Origin: Eubacteriales bacterium
Lineage (GTDB): Bacteria; Bacillota_A; Clostridia; Christensenellales; Aristaeellaceae
NCBI GenBank assembly: GCA_029974855.1
Contig: JARKQO010000061.1
Location: 1-7,617, forward strand
Direction of reading: 5' to 3'
Length of the DNA: 7,617 bases
Shown here piece by piece: positions 1 to 6,347 of this stretch. Made by a program: the position numbers and the translations under genes. The notes under the pieces are model-generated. The model did no database searches. It was not told the origin of the DNA and was given only the letters and a program-made list of their open reading frames with translations. Within the stretch, counting starts at the first letter, position 1. Every line of letters begins with the position of its first letter.

Positions 1-182
1 GCAGCCTTCACTACCGTTCGGCTGCTCGCCTCAGGCCCCACCTCTCGTTCGCTTTTGCCTTCGGCAAAGGGCCCACAGGGCCCACGCTCACTGGCGGTGC
101 CCTCTGGACCCTCCCAAAGGGATACATCCCTTTGGAATCCCAATCTAAGGCCGGGCATCCAAGCGGTGCCCGTCCTCAGGCC
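1..182. repeat. Hairpin-rich intergenic element
   Basis: This region contains no credible gene but has several consecutive inverted repeats. GCAGCC (1-6) pairs with GGCTGC (20-25). TTTGCC (54-59) pairs with GGCAAA (63-68) around a 3-base loop. GGGCCC occurs at 69-74 and 78-83. CCAAAGGGA (114-122) pairs with TCCCTTTGG (127-135), a 9-base-pair stem with a 4-base loop. CGGGCA (152-157) pairs with TGCCCG (167-172). Two 9-base direct repeats also occur: GCGGTGCCC at 94-102 and 163-171, and CCTCAGGCC at 29-37 and 174-182. The density of paired arms suggests a dispersed REP/BIME-like intergenic repeat or a structured RNA region downstream of the last gene. It probably continues beyond the left edge. 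Only the pairing is observed; the class is inferred. Confidence 0.5.
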
Positions 183-289
183 ATCCCTAAGCCTCTATAT
201 AACCAGGGAAACAAATGTGGTCATTTCATATATTAAGGAAAACCAATGAAAGAGCTTTCCCTCAGGGCGCGGCGCAGGCGGATGCCGCC
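183..289. other. AT-rich intergenic stretch downstream of the last gene, no gene seen
   Basis: This stretch separates the stop of the unrecognised gene from the hairpin-rich element and is noticeably AT-rich between about 195 and 260. Just past the stop, on the minus strand, GGCGGCATCCGCC can form a 5-base-pair hairpin, but no T-run follows directly, so I do not call a terminator. A small AAATG/CATTT inverted repeat lies near 213-226. An AAGGA followed by ATG at 246 on the plus strand opens only a 22-codon frame that runs into the neighbouring gene, and it is not credible as a gene. Confidence 0.4.
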
Positions 290-1090
290 TTACCCATTAG
301 AATGCCCTTTTCCCTTTGGCTTGTGAACAGGGGGCTTGGGGCGCACCAGCGCAAGGCCTGCGTAATCCTTACCATAGGTATAGCTGTATAGCTTCCCCTG
401 AGAATCATATTGGAAGCGGTAGGAATCCCCTTGATAGGCCCTACGGTCTGATAGTAAGTCTGATAATGAAAGAGAATGGTATGAGATTGCCTCAACAAGC
501 CGTTCCTTTTCATATTGGTAGCATTCCATAAAGTTCATGCTGCCCAACAGGACGGAATAAGCCATCCATTTCACGATTTGGCCCTGATGGAACACTGCCT
601 TATGAATGGTCTCCAGCTCTCCCTGAAAGTGATAGGAAAGCCCATACTCCACTTCGTCCTCCACAACAATATATTCCGTTTGGTAGAGGCCAAAATCCCG
701 GGTATATGTCATACAGGCCAGCAGCTTGTGATCTTTGTCAAAAACATACTCATAGTAGCATTTTACCCTTCGCGGCTTTTTGTCCAGCAACCTGCCCCGG
801 TTCACATTGCTGATGACGATATCCCGTATTAAGCTGGGACAGTAATAGCCCCGGGGCATCAGCTGGCCGCCCATGGCATACTCCCGGCTCGCTTCCTTCT
901 CCCGTATTTGCCGCTTCAGTTTTTCCTTCTGGTCATGGTATGCCAAGCAGACCCTTTTCAGGTCCGCCTTCTCCGCCGCCACCTCGTCTATGAGGCTTTG
1001 GGAAGGAGGTGGCAGGCTTTCCACATGGCGGCGAAACATTTCCGCGATATCAGGCGGTGGTTTGATGCACCCCAAAAAATCCTTGTCCAC
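290..1090 (-). CDS. Unrecognised protein, 266 residues, with YD-like aromatic repeats
   Basis: I do not recognise a family. The GTG at 1090 is chosen because GGAGAGGG (1102-1095) lies 4 bases before it. The in-frame ATG at 1117 would add nine residues but has no ribosome binding site. Near residues 32-71 there is a strongly charged stretch (DEVAAEKADLKR, KEKLKRQIREKE) likely to be helical, perhaps a coiled coil. From about 111 to 240 a loose pattern recurs: aromatic residues, a short turn with charged residues or Gly, Leu, then aromatic again. Examples are YEYVFDKDHKLLACMTY, YHFQGELETIHKAVF, YQYEKERLVEAISY and YRFQYDSQGKLYSYTY. This resembles beta-hairpin or YD-type repeats. The tail is rich in Pro, Lys and Gly. 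No signal peptide or membrane segment is seen, so it is probably cytoplasmic. It starts 75 bases after the oxidoreductase gene and could share its transcript. Its base composition is clearly lower in GC than the upstream genes, which suggests a different origin. Ends in TAA. That it is coding is fairly sure, from the ribosome binding site, the long frame and protein-like content. Confidence 0.75.
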   Translation of the reverse strand: MDKDFLGCIKPPPDIAEMFRRHVESLPPPSQSLIDEVAAEKADLKRVCLAYHDQKEKLKRQIREKEASREYAMGGQLMPRGYYCPSLIRDIVISNVNRGRLLDKKPRRVKCYYEYVFDKDHKLLACMTYTRDFGLYQTEYIVVEDEVEYGLSYHFQGELETIHKAVFHQGQIVKWMAYSVLLGSMNFMECYQYEKERLVEAISYHSLSLSDLLSDRRAYQGDSYRFQYDSQGKLYSYTYGKDYAGLALVRPKPPVHKPKGKGHSNG

Positions 1091-1094
1091 GGTT

Positions 1095-1102
1095 CCCTCT
1101 CC
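1095..1102 (-). promoter_or_regulatory. Ribosome binding site deciding a GTG start for the unrecognised gene
   Basis: GGAGAGGG on the minus strand is followed by AACC and then GTG at 1090. The upstream ATG (1117) is preceded by TTTCTGG with no such site, so the GTG is preferred. Confidence 0.6.
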
Positions 1103-1142
1103 ATTATTTATTCTCATCCAGAAACGCCGCCAATGAGCGGGT

Positions 1143-1161
1143 CCAGGGCCTCAGGCCCTGG
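1143..1161. repeat. Perfect intergenic inverted repeat after the HI0933-family gene
   Basis: CCAGGGCC, a 3-base loop and GGCCCTGG make an uninterrupted 8-base-pair stem, 4 bases past the TAG of the oxidoreductase gene. No T-run follows on the minus strand, so a simple rho-independent terminator is not supported. It could act as an RNA stability or processing element between the two genes, or as a weak attenuator. Its core CCTCAGGCC also occurs at 29-37 and 174-182. Confidence 0.45.
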
Positions 1162-1165
1162 CGTC

Positions 1166-2431
1166 CTACGCCCCTCCCCCCGCCAGCAGCCCGCTGGCGA
1201 AGGCGAACATCAGGTTAAAGCCGCCGCAGTCCCCGTCCACGTCCAAAATCTCCCCGGCGGCGTACAGGCCCTTTTGCAGACGGCTTTCCATGGTGGCCGG
1301 GTCAAAATCCTCGGTGGCGATGCCCCCGGCGGTGACCTGGGCGCTGTCAAAGCCCCGGGTGCCTTCCACAGCCAAGGAGAAATCCGTAAGCTGCCGGGCG
1401 ATGGTCCCCAGCCCCTTGAGGGACACGGAGCTGATGAGGCGGTTTAGGTCTAAATAGCTTGCCGCCGCCAGCAAGGCCCGGGATACCTGGGGCATCAGCA
1501 TGCCGGTGAACAGCTCCCGCAGGGGCAGATCCCCCCGGCGGCCCGCCAGGGCTTGCAAAAACTCCCCCAAGGCTTCCGGGTCCATGGCCTCCCGGCCCAG
1601 CTCGTCCCGCAGGTCCATGTGGAGGGTACAGCCCGGTATGACCCACCGGGCCAGCTGCATGGCCGCGATGCCGCTGACCCCGTCCTGGGCGAACAGGGCC
1701 TCTCCCCGGGCTTCCCGCAAAAGCCGCCCCTGGCGATCCCGCAGGCTAAGGCGTGCCCGGACCCGCTGGCCGAACAGGCCGTCGATGGGCTTCTTCTCCG
1801 TCACCAGGGCGCACAGGGCAGGCTCCGGAGGGATGAGCCTGTGTCCAAAGGCTGTGAGCAGCCCATAGGCGCTGCCGTCGGTGCCGTGGGCCGGGGCCGC
1901 CGCGCCCCCCGCCGCCACGATCACCCGGTCCGCCCTATACTTGCGCCGCAGTACCTCCTGGACGGGAGGTTTTTTGCCCTTGCCCCCTGCCGGGGCGGGC
2001 ACCCCCTCCTCGGCCTCCAGCCAAAAGCCGTCCTCCCCCTTTATCAGGCTGATGACCCGGGTGCGGACGCAAACCTGGGCTCCCAGCCGCCGGGCCTCCA
2101 GGCGGAGGGCGTCCACGGCCACGGCGGCCTGGAGGGCGGCGGGATAGACCCGCTCCTCCTCCAGCCGCAGCGGCACCCCCAGCTCCTCCCAAAACGCCGC
2201 CAGCCTTGGGTAGGGCATTTGCTCCAGCACCCGGGCGGCGAAGTCCGGGCTTCCATAATAAAGCGGGGGCCCGGCGCTCAGCAGGTTGCCCCGCCCGTTG
2301 CCGGTCACCCCCAGCTTTTTCAGCGTCTTTTCGTTCCGCTCCAGCACCGTCACCCTCTGGCCCTGCCGGGCAGCAGAAATGGCGGCGGCCATGCCCGCCG
2401 CCCCGGCCCCGATGATCACCGTTCTGCCCAT
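1166..2431 (-). CDS. NAD(P)/FAD-dependent oxidoreductase of the HI0933/YhiN/BaiN family
   Basis: The protein (421 residues) matches the HI0933-like flavoprotein family, annotated variously as aminoacetone oxidase-like or BaiN-type oxidoreductases. Its physiological substrate is unknown here. It opens with the dinucleotide motif GAGAAG at residues 8-13 and the acidic end of the second strand (VLERNEK). TGNGRGN follows at 43-49, where the family usually has GNGRCN, so the common Cys is Gly. AAGGAAAPAHGTDGSAYGL lies mid-protein. The family C-terminus is intact: VTAGGIATEDFDPATMESRLQ, then GLYAAGEILDVDGDCGGFNL and an AFASGLLAG end. The start is ATG 2431 with GGAGGGG 5 bases upstream; part of that site lies in a hairpin (2440-2456). 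The gene follows lpdA by 32 bases (34 counting to the ATG boundary is an upper figure) and ends in TAG. Location suggests co-transcription with the glycine cleavage genes, but nothing in the sequence links it to that reaction. BaiN itself acts on bile acids; I would not transfer that role. Confidence 0.9.
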   Translation of the reverse strand: MGRTVIIGAGAAGMAAAISAARQGQRVTVLERNEKTLKKLGVTGNGRGNLLSAGPPLYYGSPDFAARVLEQMPYPRLAAFWEELGVPLRLEEERVYPAALQAAVAVDALRLEARRLGAQVCVRTRVISLIKGEDGFWLEAEEGVPAPAGGKGKKPPVQEVLRRKYRADRVIVAAGGAAAPAHGTDGSAYGLLTAFGHRLIPPEPALCALVTEKKPIDGLFGQRVRARLSLRDRQGRLLREARGEALFAQDGVSGIAAMQLARWVIPGCTLHMDLRDELGREAMDPEALGEFLQALAGRRGDLPLRELFTGMLMPQVSRALLAAASYLDLNRLISSVSLKGLGTIARQLTDFSLAVEGTRGFDSAQVTAGGIATEDFDPATMESRLQKGLYAAGEILDVDGDCGGFNLMFAFASGLLAGGGA

Positions 2432-2439
2432 GCTTCCCC

Positions 2440-2456
2440 TCCGGCTGATAGCCGGA
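2440..2456 (-). promoter_or_regulatory. Small hairpin overlapping the ribosome binding site of the HI0933-family gene
   Basis: TCCGGCT and AGCCGGA form a perfect 7-base-pair stem around a 3-base loop, between lpdA and the next gene. On the minus strand the 3' arm ends in GGA, the first three bases of the GGAGGGG ribosome binding site. The hairpin could therefore lower translation of the downstream gene. There is no run of T after it, so it is not an intrinsic terminator. The structure is seen; the effect is inferred. Confidence 0.4.
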
Positions 2457-2463
2457 AGCGGCC

Positions 2464-3828
2464 TTATTTCAGGGCCGCTTCCACCGCCTCTGTCACCGCT
2501 TCGTAAAAGGTGGGATGGGCCCGCATGGGCCGCAGCAATTCCTCCAGGGTCAGGCCCTGCTCCATGGCCAAGGTCAGCTCTCCCAGCAGGTCCGTAGCCC
2601 TGCCGCAGAACAGCTGGGCCCCCAGCAGCCGCTTGGTCTGCCCCTCGGCCACCAGCTTAATGAAGCCCCGGCCCAGCCCCTCGATCAGGCCCCGGGCGCT
2701 TTGGGTGGTCAGGGCCTTGCCCACCACCACCTCCAGGCCCTGGGCCTTGGCCTCCTCCTGGGTCAGCCCCACAGAGGCGATTTCCGGGGTGGTGTACACG
2801 CAGCTGGGAACCCACCGGGTGGAGATAGGGGCCTCCTTGCCCAGCATATGGCTCACCGCCGCCACGCCCTGGGCGTGGGCGGCGTGGGCCAAGGCAACCA
2901 GGCCGTTCACATCCCCAATGGCGTAAACCCCCGGGCAGCGGGTCTGGAAATTCTCGTCCACCCCAAGGGCCCCTTTCACCTGCTCCAGCTCCACCCCCGG
3001 GCCCAGCAGGCCCCGGATCACGGGCCGCCGGCCGGTGGCCAGCAGCACCCGGTCGCAGGGAATGCGCTGGAGTCCGTTCTTCTCCACCGCCACCGTAAAG
3101 CCGTCTCCATCCCGGGCAATCCCTTGCAGCCGGGCGTCGGTAAGCAGCGCCACCCCCATGGCTTTCAGCATGGCCTCGGCGCTGCGGCTCAGCTCCCGGT
3201 CCATCATGGGCAGGCAGCTTTTCTCCGCCTCCACAATGGTCACCTGAACCCCCAATCTGGCATACAGAAACGCCAGTTCCACCCCGATAACGCCGCCCCC
3301 CACAATCCCCAAGGAGGAAAAGGGCTCCGCCCCGGCCTCTCCCAAAGCGTCGTCGCTGGTCCACACCGCTGGATCGTCGCAGCCGGGCAGCGGCAGCCGA
3401 GTAGGCTCGCCCCCGGTGGCCAGCAGCACCTTTTGGCCGGATAGAACCTGGGACTCTTCTCCCGTTACCTGGACCTGGAAGGGGGCGGACGTGTTCAGCA
3501 GCGTGCCCACGCCGGTGAACACGGTAATTTTACTGGTTTTCATCAGCTGCTCCAGGCCCTTGGTCAGCTGGTCCACTATCTGGTTTTTCCGCTGCCACAT
3601 GGCACGGCGGTCAAAGGCCGCCACCGCCTCTGGGGCGAAGGCCAAGGCCTCGTGGGCCCCCTGAGCGTCGTGGAGGTAGGCCTTGGTGGGCACGCAGCCC
3701 CTTTGGAGGCAGGTACCCCCCAGCCGGTCCTTTTCCACCAAGGCCACGGCCATGCCGTGCTTGGCGGCGCACAGAGCCGCGCCGTAGCCCCCGGGGCCTC
3801 CCCCGATGACGATCAAATCATAGCCCAT
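2464..3828 (-). CDS. lpdA: Dihydrolipoyl dehydrogenase (L-protein / E3)
   Basis: This FAD flavoprotein disulfide reductase reoxidises dihydrolipoyl-GcvH with NAD+. The protein has 454 residues, normal for the family, with no N-terminal lipoyl domain. In order it shows the FAD-binding GGGPGG at residues 9-14, the redox disulfide GGTCLQRGCVPTK with Cys40 and Cys45, an ATGG segment at 137-140, the NAD-binding GIVGGGVIGVE at 174-184, a second ATG (ATGRRP, 264-269), and the FAD-contacting YAIGDVNG at 302-309. The C-terminal active-site pair is His438 (HPT) and Glu443. The residue two before HPT is Arg in RAHPT, where His is common. The start is taken as ATG 3828 because GAGGA (3839-3835) sits 6 bases before it; the GTG directly upstream (3831) would be only 3 bases away. 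The gene follows lplA by 39 bases and ends in TAA. Mercuric reductase and glutathione reductase are unlikely, because the disulfide context and C-terminus fit Lpd and the operon supports it. Confidence 0.96.
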   Translation of the reverse strand: MGYDLIVIGGGPGGYGAALCAAKHGMAVALVEKDRLGGTCLQRGCVPTKAYLHDAQGAHEALAFAPEAVAAFDRRAMWQRKNQIVDQLTKGLEQLMKTSKITVFTGVGTLLNTSAPFQVQVTGEESQVLSGQKVLLATGGEPTRLPLPGCDDPAVWTSDDALGEAGAEPFSSLGIVGGGVIGVELAFLYARLGVQVTIVEAEKSCLPMMDRELSRSAEAMLKAMGVALLTDARLQGIARDGDGFTVAVEKNGLQRIPCDRVLLATGRRPVIRGLLGPGVELEQVKGALGVDENFQTRCPGVYAIGDVNGLVALAHAAHAQGVAAVSHMLGKEAPISTRWVPSCVYTTPEIASVGLTQEEAKAQGLEVVVGKALTTQSARGLIEGLGRGFIKLVAEGQTKRLLGAQLFCGRATDLLGELTLAMEQGLTLEELLRPMRAHPTFYEAVTEAVEAALK

Positions 3829-3834
3829 CACGAT

Positions 3835-3839
3835 TCCTC
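3835..3839 (-). promoter_or_regulatory. Ribosome binding site of lpdA
   Basis: GAGGA on the minus strand ends 6 bases before the ATG at 3828 and 3 bases before the adjoining GTG at 3831. The spacing favours the ATG. Confidence 0.7.
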
Positions 3840-3867
3840 ATTTCCTTGGAAGGAGCCCGGAACTCCC

Positions 3868-4896
3868 TCAGCTTTCATGGCCCCGGTCAATGGCCTTCAT
3901 CTTCCCGCAGATCAGCGCGCACACATCCCCCGCCATTTGCAGCAGCGTGGTGTCCGTAAGCATCTCCAGCTTCTGGCTGAAGCGGCTGTTGATGGCGGAG
4001 ATCAGGTACGGGGAGCCGGGCAGGGCCTGCTCGATCCGGGTGAAAAGGCTGGCCTCCATGGCGTCTGTGAAGATTTTCGCGGCCCGGATGATGCCGCCCT
4101 CCACCTGGAGCTTCACGGTGATGCCGCCCCAGGGAAAGCGCTCGCTGACCGAGAAGCCATAGGGCAGCGCCGCTGGATAGATCCAGTTTTCATCCGCGAA
4201 CTGGACGGCGATCTTCCGCAAGGTGGGCCCGTCCAGCATATACTCGTCCAGCATCACAGGGTCCTTCTTGTATACCTTGGCAAAGGCGAAGTACAGGGCC
4301 TCCTGCATGTCCCGGATGGTCATGTTGGGGCACAGGGACCCCAGGTTCACCACCCGGGCGGGCACGCTGGTGACGCTGTGCTGCAGCAGCTTCTTTTCGT
4401 CCACGCTCAGGTAGCGCCCCATCATCCCCAGGTTGCAGTTTACCAAAATGGTGCCGTGGTGGTACGCGCTGCTGCCCGCCTTGTAAAAGGCGTTGCCGCT
4501 GAACTTCCGGCCCCCCAGGTGCAGATCGTTGCGGCCGGTGGGTTCCGGATGGAGGCCAAAGGCGCCCACCGCCATGGACACCACGGAAACCTGCCTGGGG
4601 ATGTCAAAGGCGCTCTTGGGCACGATGAAGGTGAAATTCAAATTGCCCAGGTCATGATACACCGCGCCGCCGCCGGAAAGGCGGCGGGCGATGGTTCCGC
4701 CGGATGTCAAAAACTCCTCCACCTTGCACTCATACCAGGGGTTTTGGTTACGGCCAATGACGATGGTGTGCTGGTTCTGCCACAGGTACAAAATGGCCGT
4801 ATCCTCGGGCAAGGTGTCCATGAGGTGCTTTTCCACAGCAAGGTTATGGTAGGGGTTCACACCCCTGGCGATGAGGCAGGCTGTACGTCTGATCAT
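3868..4896 (-). CDS. lplA: Lipoate-protein ligase A
   Basis: This enzyme activates free lipoate with ATP and transfers it to a lysine of lipoyl-domain proteins. Here the likely acceptor is GcvH, whose gene is expected upstream of the window. The protein has 342 residues, like bacterial LplA/LplJ enzymes with the C-terminal accessory domain. The lipoate/adenylate-binding motif RRLSGGGAVYHDLGNLNFTF is at about residues 71-90. GRNDLHLGGRKFSGNAFY (121-138) holds the expected catalytic Lys131, and HHGTIL is at 146-151. The catalytic domain fills roughly residues 1-240, followed by the accessory domain (from about 245, GFSVSERFPWGGITVKL onward). The gene begins 9 bases after the gcvPB stop, in the same frame. 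No strong ribosome binding site is visible (AGGA is about 16 bases upstream), so translation may depend on coupling to gcvPB. Stop codon TGA. Placement between gcvPB and lpdA indicates lipoylation dedicated to glycine cleavage and suggests reliance on scavenged lipoate. A related octanoyltransferase is a less likely alternative, given the two-domain length. Confidence 0.94.
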   Translation of the reverse strand: MIRRTACLIARGVNPYHNLAVEKHLMDTLPEDTAILYLWQNQHTIVIGRNQNPWYECKVEEFLTSGGTIARRLSGGGAVYHDLGNLNFTFIVPKSAFDIPRQVSVVSMAVGAFGLHPEPTGRNDLHLGGRKFSGNAFYKAGSSAYHHGTILVNCNLGMMGRYLSVDEKKLLQHSVTSVPARVVNLGSLCPNMTIRDMQEALYFAFAKVYKKDPVMLDEYMLDGPTLRKIAVQFADENWIYPAALPYGFSVSERFPWGGITVKLQVEGGIIRAAKIFTDAMEASLFTRIEQALPGSPYLISAINSRFSQKLEMLTDTTLLQMAGDVCALICGKMKAIDRGHES

Positions 4897-4905
4897 GTTG
4901 TACCA

Positions 4906-6330
4906 TCATGCGTCCTGGGGGGAGTACCGCAACACGGGGTTGCGGGCAGCGGCCACCTCATCGGGCCTGCCGATGACGGCATGGTGCGGGGTATGGTGCA
5001 TGCGCTCCGGGTCCCTTTTCAGCTCTTCCAGAATGGTTTCCATCACCCGGGCCGCCTGGTCCAAGGTGTCCTTGCTTTCGGTTTCCGTGGGCTCAAACAT
5101 CAGCGCCTCGTGGACGATCAAGGGGAAGTACATGGTGGGGGGATGGATGCCATGGTCGATGAGGGCCTTGGCCACGTCCAAAGCGCTGACCCCGTACCGG
5201 TCCTTGATGTCCTGGAGGGTCAGCACAAACTCGTGCATGCACAGCCCCTCCTTGGCGGGGGTGTAGCCGATGTCCATCAGGCGGCGCAGCAGGTAGTTGG
5301 CGTTGAGCACCGCAAACTCCCCGGAGCAGCGGAGATTGTCGCCCCCCAGGGTTTTCAGGTAGCACAGGGCCCGCACCATGATGGAGAAGTTGCCGTAGAA
5401 GGCCTTCATCTGAAGCTTGGCGGGCATTCCGGCGCTGGCCACCCCGGGCAGGTAGGGGGCCAGGGCCGCCTTCACCCCCACCGGGCCGCTGCCGGGGCCG
5501 CCGCCGCCGTGGGGCGTGGAGAAGGTCTTGTGAAGGTTCAGGTGGGTCACGTCAAAGCCCATGTCCCCGGGCCGGGCCACCCCCAAAATGGCATTCAGGT
5601 TGGCCCCGTCGTAATACAGCAGGCCTCCGGCCCCGTGGACCAAATCCGCGATCTCCAGGATGTTCTTTTCAAACAGGCCCAAGGTATTGGGGTTGGTGAG
5701 CATGATCCCCGCGATTTCGTCGGAGAGCAGGCTTTTCAGTATCTCCATGTCCACGCAGCCGTCCTCCCGGCTGGGGACGTTCACCACCGTGTAACCCGCG
5801 ATGGCGGCGCTGGCGGGGTTGGTGCCGTGGGCGCTGTCCGGCACCAGCATCTTGGTGCGCTTGCTATCGCCCCGGGCCTCGTGGTAGGCCTTGATGCACA
5901 GCATCCCCAAAAACTCTCCGTGGGCCCCGGCTGCGGGCTGGAGGCTGAAGGCGTCCATGCCCGTGACCTCACACAGGGCCTGGGCCAGCTCCTCCATCAC
6001 CGCCCGGCAGCCTTCCACCCCATGGGCCGGGGCCAGAGGATGGGCGTCGGCAAAGCCCGGCAGCGCGGCCACCTGCTCGTGAAGGGCCGGGTTGTACTTC
6101 ATGGTGCAGCTTCCCAGGGGGTAGAAGCCGTTGTTGACCCCATAGGTCCGCTGGGCCAAGGCCGTATAGTGGCGCACCACGTCCACCTCGCCTAATTCCG
6201 GCAGCGCCGGCGGGGTCTTGCGGCAAAAATTCTCCGGCAAAGCATACGCCGGCACGTCGGGGGCGGGGATCACATCGCTGCACCGTCCGGGCACGCTCTT
6301 CTCATAGTTCAGCAAAACCGCTTCCCTCAT
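4906..6330 (-). CDS. gcvPB: Glycine dehydrogenase (decarboxylating) subunit 2 (P-protein beta, PLP-binding)
   Basis: This is the C-terminal-half subunit of the P-protein and carries the pyridoxal phosphate cofactor for glycine decarboxylation. The protein has 474 residues, close to the usual 480-490. Visible signatures are NNGFYPLGSCTMKYNP (about residues 66-81), PDSAHGTNPASAA (164-176), YYDGANLNAI (239-248) and HLNLHKTFSTPHGGGGPG (263-280), with Lys268 as the expected PLP lysine. The C-terminal half has HPPTMYFPL and EPTETESKDTLD. The start is ATG at 6330, because AAGGAGG lies 10 bases upstream and the protein begins MREAVLLNYEKS as in the family; the longer open frame to 6402 overlaps gcvPA and is not used. 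The ATGA overlap with gcvPA suggests translational coupling, so an early stop in gcvPA may also reduce GcvPB. The stretch between APYLP and AFYGNF is about ten residues shorter than in typical homologues, outside the active site. Stop codon TGA. Confidence 0.97.
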   Translation of the reverse strand: MREAVLLNYEKSVPGRCSDVIPAPDVPAYALPENFCRKTPPALPELGEVDVVRHYTALAQRTYGVNNGFYPLGSCTMKYNPALHEQVAALPGFADAHPLAPAHGVEGCRAVMEELAQALCEVTGMDAFSLQPAAGAHGEFLGMLCIKAYHEARGDSKRTKMLVPDSAHGTNPASAAIAGYTVVNVPSREDGCVDMEILKSLLSDEIAGIMLTNPNTLGLFEKNILEIADLVHGAGGLLYYDGANLNAILGVARPGDMGFDVTHLNLHKTFSTPHGGGGPGSGPVGVKAALAPYLPGVASAGMPAKLQMKAFYGNFSIMVRALCYLKTLGGDNLRCSGEFAVLNANYLLRRLMDIGYTPAKEGLCMHEFVLTLQDIKDRYGVSALDVAKALIDHGIHPPTMYFPLIVHEALMFEPTETESKDTLDQAARVMETILEELKRDPERMHHTPHHAVIGRPDEVAAARNPVLRYSPQDA

Positions 6331-6340
6331 GGATGGCACA

Positions 6341-6347
6341 CCTCCTT
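6341..6347 (-). promoter_or_regulatory. Ribosome binding site of gcvPB
   Basis: AAGGAGG on the minus strand, extended by TG, lies 10 bases before the ATG at 6330 and inside the 3' end of gcvPA. It decides the gcvPB start against the longer upstream open frame. Confidence 0.85.

Noticed and set aside
1..182. A CRISPR array or a tRNA in the left end
   Set aside because: There are no regularly spaced identical repeats with unique spacers, only two 9-base words seen twice. No cloverleaf with the T-loop GGTTCRA consensus is present.
55..249. A 64-codon plus-strand frame in the left intergenic region
   Set aside because: It runs through the hairpin-rich element, so its sequence is dictated by the inverted repeats. 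It has no convincing ribosome binding site and a Pro/Ser-rich, low-complexity product.
4667..4687. An 8-base-pair hairpin CCGCCGCC/GGCGGCGG inside lplA
   Set aside because: It arises from the codons of the conserved RRLSGGG lipoate-binding motif, where Arg CGC and Gly GGC codons are naturally complementary, so coding constraint explains it.
3652..6195. An open frame of 847 codons on the plus strand, antisense to lplA and gcvPB
   Set aside because: It lies wholly opposite two clearly identified genes with catalytic motifs. Its product is rich in His, Gly, Gln and Val with no recognisable domain. Long antisense frames are expected when GC-rich sense codons avoid TTA, CTA and TCA.
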